DNA of 64,000 nt from NCBI GenBank assembly GCA_905181625.1, contig CAJIYJ010000003.1, forward strand, positions 248,001 to 312,000, given 5' to 3'. A program made the translations under genes and the position numbers. The notes under the pieces are model-generated. The model was not told the origin of the DNA. It saw only the letters and a list, made by a program, of their open reading frames with translations, and searched no databases. Source of the stretch: an uncultured Flavobacteriaceae bacterium. GTDB taxonomy: Bacteria; Bacteroidota; Bacteroidia; Flavobacteriales; Flavobacteriaceae. Shown piece by piece: positions 9,156 through 17,968 of this stretch. Each line of letters starts with the position of its first letter. Positions within the stretch are counted from its first letter, which is position 1.

Positions 9156-10216
9156 TAAAAAAGATTTTCTATTCTATTTTTTTGAATTGATTGCCAGCCA
9201 GTTTTACAAAGTATTTCAGCAATTTGATTTAGGTTTTTGAACTTTTCGTTTGTCGTTAATCCTTTATTATACCTGTAATATATTTGTTGTACAATAACTG
9301 CTATTTTAAAAAGTCCAAACACATAATAAAAAACTAAATTGTTTACAGGCTCCCCAGTCTTTTTCTCATACATGTCAACAACTTCCAATCTGGTAGGATT
9401 TCCTTTAAGTGATGTTGGATAATCAAAAGCACTTAAAAGTCCCTTTGGGTCTGATGACATTGCCCAATAAGCTATTGATGTTCCTAAATCCATTAATGGA
9501 TCTCCGATTGTACACATTTCCCAGTCTAATATTGAATTAATTTTATTCCATGACTCTGAACTAAACACTACATTATCATACTTATAGTCGTTGTGTATTA
9601 AACTGTGTTTATATTGTTTAGGTTGATGGTTACGAAGCCAATCCATTATAAAATTAGCCTCTTTAATATCCGAGGTTGCTGCTTTAATATATTGTTTACT
9701 CCAATTCCTTACTTGTCTTTCAACGTATCCTTCAGGTTTTCCTAAATCTGATAATCCTAATTTATTATAGTCTAATTGATGTAGTTCGACCATAGTATTT
9801 AACCAGGTTTTTGAAATTGCAGAATAATCTTTTTCTGAAATAGTTTTTTCTTTTAATTCCTTTGGGGTAATTATCCTTCCATCTACTTTTTCCATCACAT
9901 AAAAAGGAGTTCCAATAATTTTTATATCATTTGAGTAAGCATAAGCAATTGGAGCTTTATCAAATCCGTTATTAAGACCTTTTAAAACTTTGTACTCCCT
10001 TCCCATATCATGACCATAAACGGCACCTTTTGGAGGTTTTCTTATTACATATTCTTTCTCTTCAATATTTAATTTATAAGTTAAATTTGAAAAACCATTA
10101 GAAAATTGTAAAATACCTAAATCACTTTTTATATTTGAGATTAAATTGTTTTCTTTTAGAAATCTTTTAAGATTAATTTCATTTAATTCTTCGCCTTTTC
10201 TTACTTTTTGTTCCAT
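9155..10216 (-). CDS. APH-family kinase (ACAD10/11-type phosphotransferase)
   Basis: 353 residues of the aminoglycoside-phosphotransferase fold. Visible are a Gly-rich loop (FSNGFSNLTYKL, about 38-49), an ATP-binding Lys in YVIRKPP (Lys60), the catalytic loop HNDYKYDN (208-215) and the metal-binding Asp of LDWEM (Asp231). It resembles the kinase domain of mammalian ACAD10/11 and bacterial LvaA, which phosphorylate 4-hydroxyacyl-CoA before an ACAD-like enzyme removes the phosphate. The neighbours support that reading: an ACAD11-like dehydrogenase, an SDR and a phosphatase-like gene are in the same operon. The acyl substrate is unknown. Confidence 0.82.
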   Translation of the reverse strand: MEQKVRKGEELNEINLKRFLKENNLISNIKSDLGILQFSNGFSNLTYKLNIEEKEYVIRKPPKGAVYGHDMGREYKVLKGLNNGFDKAPIAYAYSNDIKIIGTPFYVMEKVDGRIITPKELKEKTISEKDYSAISKTWLNTMVELHQLDYNKLGLSDLGKPEGYVERQVRNWSKQYIKAATSDIKEANFIMDWLRNHQPKQYKHSLIHNDYKYDNVVFSSESWNKINSILDWEMCTIGDPLMDLGTSIAYWAMSSDPKGLLSAFDYPTSLKGNPTRLEVVDMYEKKTGEPVNNLVFYYVFGLFKIAVIVQQIYYRYNKGLTTNEKFKNLNQIAEILCKTGWQSIQKNRIENLF

Positions 10217-10224
10217 ATTCTTTC

Positions 10225-10983
10225 CTAAGCTGTTATTCCTCCATCTACTGAAATAGCTTGACCTGTTATAAAACTGGCTTCATTTGAACAAAGCCATAGC
10301 ATTGAATTAACTTGTTCCATAACATTGGCAAAGCGTTTCATTGGAATATTTGCTTTTAACTTATCAGAAATTCCAGTTTTTATTTTATCCATTGCATCTG
10401 GATCAAACATAGGAGTAACTGTGAACACGGGACATATAGCGTTAACTCTTATGTTATTTTTTGCATACTCCATGGCAACAGTTTTAGTAATACCAACTAC
10501 TGCATGTTTACTAGCAGAGTAGGCAGTTGCATTTGGTAGTCCTCTAATTCCTGCAATCGAAGAAGTGTTAAGTATAACTCCACCACCTTGTTTTAACATT
10601 ATTGGGATTTGATTTTTTACACAATAAAAAACACCAGAAGAATTAACTGACATTGTTTTATTCCAAGATTCAATGGTAAGATCTGTAATCTTTGCAAAGT
10701 CACCTCCTACACCTGCATTATTAATAGCGACATCTAATCTTCCATGTTTGTCAACAATGAATTTCATTAAATTTTCAACCATATTATGGTCTGACACATC
10801 AGCTTTGAAAAACGAAGCTTCTCTTCCGTTACTTTTTATTTCTGAAACTGTTTCCAAACCGTTTTTTTCATTTATATCAGAAACTATTAGAGTACCTCCT
10901 TCTTTAGAGAAGGCAATTGCTGCAGCCTTACCTATTCCAGATCCACTTCCTGTAATTAGAACTATTTTATCTTTATATCTCAT
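10225..10983 (-). CDS. SDR family oxidoreductase
   Basis: 252-residue classical short-chain dehydrogenase. It has the cofactor motif TGSGSGIG (11-18), NNAG (88-91), the catalytic Ser region NTSSIAG (139-145) and YSASK (Tyr155, Lys159), ending in [14 protein letters not shown]. An Asp after beta2 (IVSDINE) suggests NAD(H) preference. It overlaps the upstream ACAD gene by 11 bp and lies 8 bp before the kinase gene, so it probably oxidises a hydroxyl or reduces a ketone on the acyl-CoA handled by these enzymes. Confidence 0.88.
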   Translation of the reverse strand: MRYKDKIVLITGSGSGIGKAAAIAFSKEGGTLIVSDINEKNGLETVSEIKSNGREASFFKADVSDHNMVENLMKFIVDKHGRLDVAINNAGVGGDFAKITDLTIESWNKTMSVNSSGVFYCVKNQIPIMLKQGGGVILNTSSIAGIRGLPNATAYSASKHAVVGITKTVAMEYAKNNIRVNAICPVFTVTPMFDPDAMDKIKTGISDKLKANIPMKRFANVMEQVNSMLWLCSNEASFITGQAISVDGGITA

Positions 10984-12181
10984 GTTGTTTTGCTAAATTT
11001 CTACCTAATTGAAACATATGAACCTCGTCGGGTCCATCTGCTAATCTAATACATCTTGCGTATACATAAAATCCCGCTAAAGGAGAATCTTGACTTACAC
11101 CCATTCCGCCATGAACTTGTATTGCTCTGTCAATAACATTGCATGCCATTTGAGGAACTTGAATTTTTATCATTGCAATTAAGTTTTTTGCTTCTTTAGT
11201 GCCAAACTTATCTATTTTGTCTGCAGCTGCAAGAGTAAGTAATCTTGCCTGTTGAATTTCACATTCTGATTTTGCAATTTCTTGACGTATACTGCTAAAT
11301 TTTATTAAGTTTCTTCCAAAGGCTGTTCTTTCATTAGCTCTTTTACACATTAAATCAAGAGCTCTTTGAGCTGCTCCAATAAGCCTCATACAATGATGAA
11401 TTCTCCCAGGGCCTAATCTACCTTGAGCTATTTCAAATCCTCTCCCTTCACCAAGTAAAATATTACTAGCAGGTACTCTAACGTTGGTTAATTCAATCTC
11501 AGCATGACCTTCTGGAGAATCTACACTTCCAAAAACTTCCATAGGTCTTAATATTTTAACTCCAGGAGTGTTAGCAGCGACTAGGATCATACTTTGTTGT
11601 TGATGTTTTTGGGCATTAAAATCAGTTTTCCCCATTAAAATATAAATCTTGCAATGTGGATTCATAGCGCCTGAAGACCACCATTTTCTACCATTTATAA
11701 TATAGTCATCTCCGTCTTTTACAATTGAAGTTTGAATATTAGTTGCATCTGAAGATGCAACAGCTGGTTCTGTCATCAAAAAGGCCGATCTTATTTCACC
11801 ATTCATAATTGGTTTAAGCCATTTTTCTTTTTGTTTATCAGTACCATATTTTGCAATTGTTTCCATATTCCCTGTGTCTGGTGCTGAACAATTAAAAATT
11901 TCAGATGCCCATCCTAAACTTCCCATTTTTTCTGCAAGTGGAGCATATTCTAAATTAGTTAGACCTGGACTTAAATCTCCGTAATTTGAAGGAAGAAATA
12001 AATTCCATAAGCCTTCTTTTTTAGCAAGTTTTTTCCAATTTTCTAGTTCAGGATAATTCTCCCAAAGATTAGTTTTACTAAACTCATATACTTTTTTTTC
12101 ATGAGGAAATAGATGTTTTTTCATAAACTGATCTACTTTTTCAATAAGATCAACAGTTTTTTGTGGATATTCGAAATTCAT
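10973..12181 (-). CDS. ACAD11-like acyl-CoA dehydrogenase
   Basis: 402-residue FAD acyl-CoA dehydrogenase fold. FAD/substrate motifs are [17 protein letters not shown] and the subfamily signature [12 protein letters not shown]. The C-terminal base region, normally Y-E-G-T, reads A-D-G-P (381-384, within [10 protein letters not shown]), as in the ACAD10/11/LvaC group where an Asp replaces Glu. That group eliminates phosphate from 4-phospho-acyl-CoA instead of, or in addition to, carrying out simple dehydrogenation. It sits directly upstream of the SDR and kinase genes, overlapping the SDR by 11 bp. I am confident of the subfamily but not of the substrate. Confidence 0.88.
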   Translation of the reverse strand: MNFEYPQKTVDLIEKVDQFMKKHLFPHEKKVYEFSKTNLWENYPELENWKKLAKKEGLWNLFLPSNYGDLSPGLTNLEYAPLAEKMGSLGWASEIFNCSAPDTGNMETIAKYGTDKQKEKWLKPIMNGEIRSAFLMTEPAVASSDATNIQTSIVKDGDDYIINGRKWWSSGAMNPHCKIYILMGKTDFNAQKHQQQSMILVAANTPGVKILRPMEVFGSVDSPEGHAEIELTNVRVPASNILLGEGRGFEIAQGRLGPGRIHHCMRLIGAAQRALDLMCKRANERTAFGRNLIKFSSIRQEIAKSECEIQQARLLTLAAADKIDKFGTKEAKNLIAMIKIQVPQMACNVIDRAIQVHGGMGVSQDSPLAGFYVYARCIRLADGPDEVHMFQLGRNLAKQHEI

Positions 12182-12192
12182 ATTTTAAATTT

Positions 12193-12978
12193 TTAGTGCA
12201 TTGGTATTAAAGGAGCATTCATTAACCCTCCATCGTTAACTATTGAAGTTCCTGTCATATAAGAACTTGCATCTGATGCTAAAAAGACAGCTAACCCCGC
12301 CATTTCATCTGGTGTTGAGCCTCTTCCTAGAGAAACATTTTTTAGAAAACCATTTCTTGATGCTTCGTTTTCTAGTAAAGCAGCACTCAATTTCGTTTTT
12401 ACATAACCAGGGCAAATTGAATTGACTCTTATATTGTGTCTTCCCCATTCAATAGATTGATTTTTTCCAGCCATTAAAAGGGCTGTTTTACTTATGTTAT
12501 ATGCAGCCATAAAAGGAGAGGGGTGAAGTCCTTCAATTGAACTAATGTGTATTATACTACCACCTCCTTGTTTTTTCATTTGTGGATAGACCAGATTGCT
12601 CAGTTCAATTGCAGAATTAACATTTATATCCATAGTCTTTTGATATAAATCAATAGGCATTTTACTAATTGGTCCAAAATAAGGATTTGTTCCTGCGTTA
12701 TTTATAAGTATATCAATACGGTCATATTTTTCAATTACCTTTTCAACAAGTTTAATTCTGTCTTCTTGTTTTGCAACATGACATTCTATTGAATCAGCAC
12801 TAAACCCAAGTTCAGAAAATTCTTTTGCAACTTGGTCAACAGATTCCTGTTTTCTGCTACTTACTATAACTGTAGCTCCGAATTCAGCAAGTCCTAAAGC
12901 CATTGCTTTACCAATTCCTTTAGATGCTCCAGTTATAACAGCAACCTTATTAGTTAAATCAAATTTTTCTTTTATCAT
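12193..12978 (-). CDS. SDR family oxidoreductase
   Basis: 261-residue short-chain dehydrogenase with TGASKGIG (16-23), NNAG (93-96), IHISSIEG (143-150) and YNISK (Tyr160, Lys164). Residues SSRK after beta2 suggest NADP(H) preference, similar to DHRS4-like carbonyl reductases. The C-terminus ends GTSIVNDGGLMNAPLIPMH. Gaps of 11-12 bp to the ACAD and the sulfatase genes place it in the same operon. Confidence 0.86.
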   Translation of the reverse strand: MIKEKFDLTNKVAVITGASKGIGKAMALGLAEFGATVIVSSRKQESVDQVAKEFSELGFSADSIECHVAKQEDRIKLVEKVIEKYDRIDILINNAGTNPYFGPISKMPIDLYQKTMDINVNSAIELSNLVYPQMKKQGGGSIIHISSIEGLHPSPFMAAYNISKTALLMAGKNQSIEWGRHNIRVNSICPGYVKTKLSAALLENEASRNGFLKNVSLGRGSTPDEMAGLAVFLASDASSYMTGTSIVNDGGLMNAPLIPMH

Positions 12979-12990
12979 TTTATAGTTTTT

Positions 12991-14634
12991 TTAGTTAGAC
13001 CAATAAATATATTCATCATTCATATTTTTTTTCTTATTTAGTGTCTTATCAATAAATATAGGGGAATCAGCTAAACTTGGCCAAATTGGCTTGGATTGCT
13101 CAGATAGTTTTTTATTTAAAATTTCCTCTAATTCCTTTAATTTATTGAGATTTATTTTACTTAAATCATTTTGCTCGTTAGGGTCCTGATTTAAGTTAAA
13201 TAACCATTTTTTATTTTGAATTAAATTTACTTGTAATTTCCATCCATTTTTTAATATGTATGAGTATTTTCCAGATTTATTAAAAATAATTCTTTCAGGC
13301 TCCCCTTCTTTTTCACCAATTAAATAGGGTAGAATATCAACCCCATCCAATTCAGAATTCCTTAAGTCTACCTGAGCTATATTTGAAAATGTCGAAAAAA
13401 TATCCAAATTAGAAACCCTTCCACTATAAACTTTACCAGCAGGAATTTTATTAGGGTAACTAACTATGAAAGGAACATGAATCCCTCCTTCAAAATGAGT
13501 TAATTTCCACCCTCTATATGGTTTGTTTAGATCAGGCAAACCAATATATCCAGGAGCGCCGTTGTCACTAGTAAATACTATAATTGTATTATCATCAATT
13601 CCGCTATCTTTTAAAGCTTTTCGTATTTTACCAACACCTCTATCTACAGTCATTACCATTGATGCTAGGACCCTCTCTTCATGATTTTCAATATAATCGA
13701 GTTTCTCGTAATCCTCTATTTTAGCTTGTAATGGACTGTGAACTGCCCAATAAGCCATATATAAAAAGAAAGGTCTATTCTTATTATATTCAATAAACTT
13801 AACTGCCTCATCTGTTAAATAATCTGTTAAATGACCTTTTGGTTCCATTCTTGGCCCTTCATTAAAATTAACTGCATAGGGTAAATTACCCCAAAGAATT
13901 TTGTCAATTGGATCAAATTCTAATTTTGCATTTACAACATTAGGGTCATCTTTAGGTAAAAACAGAGAACCTTGGTCAATTCTTAAACTTTCGTCAAAAC
14001 CTTGTTTTCTAGGTAAAAATTCATTAGAATGTCCTAAATGCCATTTTCCAATGTGTACGTTATGATATCCTTGAGGTTTTAACATTTCAGCAATTGTTAT
14101 TTCCGATTGAGGAAGACCCATTTTTTCAATATTAATTATATCTTTTTCTTTTTCGTCGTTATAGATATATGGAGCTACACCATTATCTTTGGAAAAAAGA
14201 CTTATGCCTTTCATAAAGGTTGAAGCAGTGGGAGTGAATTCATATCCAAACCTTGTAGGAAATCTTCCTGTAAGTAAAGCAGCTCTTGAGGGTGAACAAA
14301 TTGGACTTGATGAATACCCGTTAGTGCATAATACTCCATCATTAGCTAACTTATCTATGTTTGGTGTTTTAAAATTTCCATTAGACATTCCACCACCATA
14401 AGAACTAATCTGGTTAAACCCTAAGTCATCAACTAAAATGACTATAACGTTTGGTTTATCACTAGTTCTTATTTCAGGCCCTTTTTCCCAATTTATAGTA
14501 ATGTTTTTCCCAGTTGGATTCTTCCAATCACCAATATACTTAGGCATTTTATACCAATTTTGAGAAAACCATATTGAAAATACTACAATAAATAATAAAA
14601 AACCTATAAAGAATTTTAGAAGTTTTTTTTTCAT
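12991..14634 (-). CDS. Exported/membrane-anchored sulfatase
   Basis: 547-residue alkaline-phosphatase-superfamily sulfatase. An N-terminal hydrophobic segment (residues 8-23) anchors or exports it. Metal ligands are in ILVDDLG (Asp69, Asp70). The formylglycine motif is C-S-P-S-R at 113-117, followed by AALLTGRFPTRFG. Further family motifs are GKWHLGH, HSPLQA and FTSDNGAPG. The Cys must be converted to formylglycine, and no maturation enzyme is seen in the window. It is embedded among acyl-CoA genes rather than carbohydrate genes, suggesting a sulfate ester on a lipid-like substrate, though phosphonate or phosphate monoester activity cannot be excluded. Confidence 0.88.
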   Translation of the reverse strand: MKKKLLKFFIGFLLFIVVFSIWFSQNWYKMPKYIGDWKNPTGKNITINWEKGPEIRTSDKPNVIVILVDDLGFNQISSYGGGMSNGNFKTPNIDKLANDGVLCTNGYSSSPICSPSRAALLTGRFPTRFGYEFTPTASTFMKGISLFSKDNGVAPYIYNDEKEKDIINIEKMGLPQSEITIAEMLKPQGYHNVHIGKWHLGHSNEFLPRKQGFDESLRIDQGSLFLPKDDPNVVNAKLEFDPIDKILWGNLPYAVNFNEGPRMEPKGHLTDYLTDEAVKFIEYNKNRPFFLYMAYWAVHSPLQAKIEDYEKLDYIENHEERVLASMVMTVDRGVGKIRKALKDSGIDDNTIIVFTSDNGAPGYIGLPDLNKPYRGWKLTHFEGGIHVPFIVSYPNKIPAGKVYSGRVSNLDIFSTFSNIAQVDLRNSELDGVDILPYLIGEKEGEPERIIFNKSGKYSYILKNGWKLQVNLIQNKKWLFNLNQDPNEQNDLSKINLNKLKELEEILNKKLSEQSKPIWPSLADSPIFIDKTLNKKKNMNDEYIYWSN

Positions 14635-14636
14635 TT

Positions 14637-15596
14637 TTATAATTTATAATCTTTTAATATATCAGCGCAACTTTTGATTGATTTTATTCCACTAACACCC
14701 TTTCCAGCTTGCCAAAATTTGATTGATTCATCAAATGTAGTTTTACTGTAATTTTTTAATCCTTTATTCATTAAATACATTCTTGCGTATTTTTTAAGTT
14801 TAGGATTTCTAAGCATAAAATTAATAATTGGACCGGTTCTAAGTCCTCCTCTCATTATATCCTTAGTTTTTATAACAGATGAGTTGTTTCCAGCTATTTT
14901 GTTTGTCCATACTATATCTTTTTCTTCAGAATCTACAATAGCTTGTTTATAGTTATTAGTAACTATGCATTCTTTAGATGCAAGAAATCTGGTACCAAGC
15001 TGGACACCAGCATAACCCATTTCTAATACCTTTTTGTAGTCATCCTTATTCCCAATACCTCCAGCACAAATTAAAGGAATTTTAACATCTTTTAAATCTT
15101 CTATAAACTTTTCGGCAGATTGAATACCAGTTTGTCCACCCGCTCGCCAATTTATACAATTAAGTCCGTCAACTCCGCAATCAACCATTGCAAGAGCAAC
15201 TTTTTTATTTGGGACATCATGATAAACTCTAATTCCATTTTGTTTTGCAACTTTTACAATTTCATTTGGTTTTCCTAGTGAAGTTAGAAAGAATTTTACA
15301 CCTTCTTCAATGGAAATGTCCATCCATTTTTTCATTTGATCATGATACTTTTGATTAGCACCTCCAAAAATTGTAAAGTTAACTCCAAAGGGTTTTTTAG
15401 TTAATTTTTTAATAAATTTAAGTCCTTCTCTGAAATCATGACCATATAAAGAAGTTAAAGAAAGTGGTTGAACCACACCAAAACCACCAGCTTCTGAAAC
15501 AGCTGCTATTAACTCAGGATTAGATCCTGGGTACATAGGTCCACAAACAACTGGTATTGAAGCTCCAGTATCTTTTAGAAAAGTTTTTGTTTTCAT
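14637..15596 (-). CDS. Nitronate monooxygenase (NPD/2-nitropropane dioxygenase) family FMN protein
   Basis: 319-residue TIM-barrel flavoprotein. Motifs include VVCGPMYPGSNPELIAAVSEAGGFG at the start, INWRAGGQTG in place of the usual GxEAGGH-type loop, and the FMN phosphate-binding segment ICAGGIGNKDDYKKVLEMGYAGVQLGTRFLAS. Family members range from nitroalkane oxidation to enoyl-CoA-type reduction in ring degradation (IpdC of the mycobacterial steroid pathway). In this acyl-CoA operon a CoA-ester reductase role is more plausible than nitronate oxidation. That is an inference. Confidence 0.8.
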   Translation of the reverse strand: MKTKTFLKDTGASIPVVCGPMYPGSNPELIAAVSEAGGFGVVQPLSLTSLYGHDFREGLKFIKKLTKKPFGVNFTIFGGANQKYHDQMKKWMDISIEEGVKFFLTSLGKPNEIVKVAKQNGIRVYHDVPNKKVALAMVDCGVDGLNCINWRAGGQTGIQSAEKFIEDLKDVKIPLICAGGIGNKDDYKKVLEMGYAGVQLGTRFLASKECIVTNNYKQAIVDSEEKDIVWTNKIAGNNSSVIKTKDIMRGGLRTGPIINFMLRNPKLKKYARMYLMNKGLKNYSKTTFDESIKFWQAGKGVSGIKSIKSCADILKDYKL

Positions 15597-15599
15597 AAT

Positions 15600-16424
15600 T
15601 TATTTTGTAGAATATATGTTAAATGTTTTTTTTAATCCAGCATCTCTGTGTTTTAATGCTTCTTTATACCCAGGCATTTTTTCAAGATCAAGCATATTCC
15701 TTGCAAGGGGATATTCCATGATCCCTAAAGCTTGCCAATTTCCCTTTGTATCGTTAGGAACATTAAATTCAATTAAAGGTTCACCATTAAATCTTCCAAC
15801 ATAAGTTACGTCACCTCCCATTAAAAGTACACTTCTTAAAGCGATATTACCATATTTTTTATAGTAGGCTTCTCTTCCACTTATCACGATAGACTGATCA
15901 CTGTATTTAGCTGTTTCTCTGGCTTCTAAGAGGTTAATCATGTAAGCTTTTTTATTAGAAGTTTCATTTAGAAGTCGTTTAGTTTGTTTTTTACTTGGAA
16001 TAATTTCACTATTATTTTCAATAAGCTCTTCTATCAATGAATTCTTAAATAATTTAAAAAGATATCCAGCTGGCCTAAATAGTTTTAAAAAATCAATCAA
16101 TAATCTAGATGGATTATTAGGTAATACATTAAAAACTTGTAAAGCTTTTATATTACTGAATTCTAATTTATTATTAAAAGCTTTTAGTAATGTTTCTTTA
16201 TTTTCAAACTCTATAATTGATGCATTAGTCCAGAAATCCTCTTTTCCAATATTAGTATATTGACAATTAAACCAGTGAAGACAATTAATTTTTTTTTTAG
16301 ATATACTAATTATAAATTCTGAGCTATCTGAAAATTTAGAAAATTTAAAGAAATAGAATAATATAATTTTATTTGTATTTTCGGTATTTAGGAAATTAGA
16401 TGGGTTGGGAATAAAATTAATCAT
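15600..16424 (-). CDS. Protein with C-terminal DUF1330-like ferredoxin-fold domain
   Basis: 274 residues, first gene of the long minus-strand operon. The C-terminal third (about residues 165-265) reads AYMINLLEARETAKYS...GREAYYKKYGNIALRSVLLMGGDVTYVGRFNGEPLIE...WQALGIMEYPLARNMLDLEKMPGYKEAL, the pattern of DUF1330-like dimeric alpha/beta barrels. The N-terminal half looks like a degenerate second copy of a similar fold (FKFSKFSDSSEFIISI...WFNCQYTNIGKEDFW...IIEFENKETLL). No catalytic residue is evident. It may be a small-ligand isomerase, monooxygenase or binding protein. The TetR gene diverges from it 80 bp upstream. Confidence 0.65.
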   Translation of the reverse strand: MINFIPNPSNFLNTENTNKIILFYFFKFSKFSDSSEFIISISKKKINCLHWFNCQYTNIGKEDFWTNASIIEFENKETLLKAFNNKLEFSNIKALQVFNVLPNNPSRLLIDFLKLFRPAGYLFKLFKNSLIEELIENNSEIIPSKKQTKRLLNETSNKKAYMINLLEARETAKYSDQSIVISGREAYYKKYGNIALRSVLLMGGDVTYVGRFNGEPLIEFNVPNDTKGNWQALGIMEYPLARNMLDLEKMPGYKEALKHRDAGLKKTFNIYSTK

Positions 16425-16460
16425 AAATTGCTTTTAAGCTTAGAAAAACATGATCTTTAA

Positions 16461-16482
16461 ATCTAGTATTTTTATACTAATT
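16461..16482. promoter_or_regulatory. TetR-type operator, copy 1 (between 16424- and TetR)
   Basis: Left arm ATCTAGTAT, spacer TTTT, right arm ATACTAATT: seven of nine positions are symmetric. It lies in the 80-bp divergent intergenic region, 36 bp from the 16424(-) start and 22 bp from the regulator start. The same palindrome occurs at four other places upstream of island genes. Confidence 0.7.
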
Positions 16483-16504
16483 AAACAAAATCTAATATCA
16501 AAAA

Positions 16505-17152
16505 GTGAGTAGTACAAGAATTAAAATTGTTGAGTCATCTATATTATTATTTAATAATAAGGGTTTAGCTAATGTAAGGCTTCAAGACATAGCTGAATAT
16601 AATAATATTAGTCCTGGAAATTTAACTTATCATTTTAAAACAAAAAGAGATTTAATGGATTATATAATCTATTATATGATAAGAAAATTGGTCGAAAATG
16701 AAGTGAATCAAAAGGAATTACTTAAAGAATTATCTTTATATAAAATTTTTAAAAATCATCTTATTTTTTTGATTAGTTATCGTTTTTTCTTCAGAGATAT
16801 TTTAGAGATTATCAATTTGGTTCCTAATGCTAAATCTGTTTTTAGAGATGTTATAAGAGGAAATGAGAAGTTTACAGCAACATACGTTAATATTGCTATT
16901 GAAAATGGTTTCATGCTTAAAGAATCACACAAAGGTCAGTACTCAACTTTTGCAAAAAATAGCTGGGCAATAGTTAATTCATCATTAACTAAATGGGAAG
17001 TTTTGGAAGATTCTAAATCAAAGTATTCAAATACTATAAAGGAAATTATAGAGCATCATTATCCATATTTGACTAAAAAAGGAGTAGATAGATATAAAAA
17101 AAGAAAAAAGGAGATATCAGAAAAAATAGCAAAAGATTTTAAAACCCTTTAA
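16505..17152 (+). CDS. TetR/AcrR family transcriptional regulator
   Basis: 215 residues with a GTG start (GTG AGT AGT ACA). The N-terminal helix-turn-helix reads RIKIVESSILLFNNKGLANVRLQDIAEYNNISPGNLTYHFKTKRDLMDYI, the TetR pattern including the FKTK/YHF recognition-helix end. The C-terminal region is an all-helical ligand pocket with many Phe/Tyr (FFFRDILEII), suiting a hydrophobic or acyl-CoA ligand. It is divergently transcribed from the operon starting at 16424 with an operator between them. I infer autoregulation and control of the operons that carry the same palindrome. Confidence 0.88.
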   Translation: MSSTRIKIVESSILLFNNKGLANVRLQDIAEYNNISPGNLTYHFKTKRDLMDYIIYYMIRKLVENEVNQKELLKELSLYKIFKNHLIFLISYRFFFRDILEIINLVPNAKSVFRDVIRGNEKFTATYVNIAIENGFMLKESHKGQYSTFAKNSWAIVNSSLTKWEVLEDSKSKYSNTIKEIIEHHYPYLTKKGVDRYKKRKKEISEKIAKDFKTL

Positions 17153-17157
17153 TCTAT

Positions 17158-17958
17158 TTATATTGGATAGTAATCTGGTTTTATAGTAGTTGGAAATGTA
17201 ATTCTAAAAGTTTCAGCACCTGAAAAGTTTGGAGCTAGTAATCTTTCCCTGGTGAATTCACCAGTTATTCCATTAAAAATTCCTGTACCTCCTAGAATAG
17301 TACCATTAAAAATCTGACCTTTAATTCCCCAAACAAATAACATAATACCTGTAATAGTATCTTTTGCCGGTTCATTAACATCTCCATGGTTTTTTGATCT
17401 GAAAGCAAAAGTAGCTGTTTGTTCCAAGATTATTTTATTATCTAGTTTTTTACACTCTACGGCACTTTTAATATAAGCTTCTATTATCTGTTTTTTTGAA
17501 CTTGTAGGAATCAGTTTTCTGTTAATAGAACTCGCTATAAACTCACTTGAAATTTCTGTAAAAAACCTATTCATCGCGGTAAAGTTTCCAATTACTCTAT
17601 TAGGGTATTTAGCCGTTTGAACCATTGGATCATCTTTTTCTAACTTTAAACCTCCTGAAGTTTTTTCTATAAAATGAGGATCTTTTGGATCTAATTCTAG
17701 TGGGTTACAACACTCATTGTCTTGAATAGTACTGTTGCTGTAAATTGGACCACCACCATGTAAGATTAAACCATTACTATTTACTTCTTTTTTAGAAAGT
17801 GAAAATAATTTTGATTTTATTGAATAGGGAATAAAAGGAATTCTAGAAAGAATAAATTTTCTTTTAATAGAAGATAAATTACTTACCATTTCCAGGTTAA
17901 ATGTTTGTCCAAACAATGGTCCGTTCGAAACTGACTCTATTACTAAGTTATTGTACAT
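17158..17958 (-). CDS. Hypothetical protein with possible AOC-barrel/dirigent-like C-terminus
   Basis: 266 residues without signal peptide. I do not recognise the family. The C-terminal segment (about residues 215-255: FNGTILGGTGIFNGITGEFT..., then ETFRITF) matches the 'GGTGxFxGxxGxxT' pattern of allene oxide cyclase-barrel and dirigent-like proteins, which bind small hydrophobic molecules. The N-terminal half contains paired Cys (NECCNPLEL) and a GGGP turn. It is the last gene of the dehalogenase / DJ-1 / sulfatase operon, 10 bp after the sulfatase, and converges on the TetR gene 5 bp away. Confidence 0.5.
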   Translation of the reverse strand: MYNNLVIESVSNGPLFGQTFNLEMVSNLSSIKRKFILSRIPFIPYSIKSKLFSLSKKEVNSNGLILHGGGPIYSNSTIQDNECCNPLELDPKDPHFIEKTSGGLKLEKDDPMVQTAKYPNRVIGNFTAMNRFFTEISSEFIASSINRKLIPTSSKKQIIEAYIKSAVECKKLDNKIILEQTATFAFRSKNHGDVNEPAKDTITGIMLFVWGIKGQIFNGTILGGTGIFNGITGEFTRERLLAPNFSGAETFRITFPTTIKPDYYPI

Positions 17959-17968
17959 AGTTATTGTT

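Noticed and set aside
10673-10996. 107-residue open frame on the + strand
   Set aside because: Lies antisense to the SDR gene at 10225-10983; composition and lack of family match fit a shadow.
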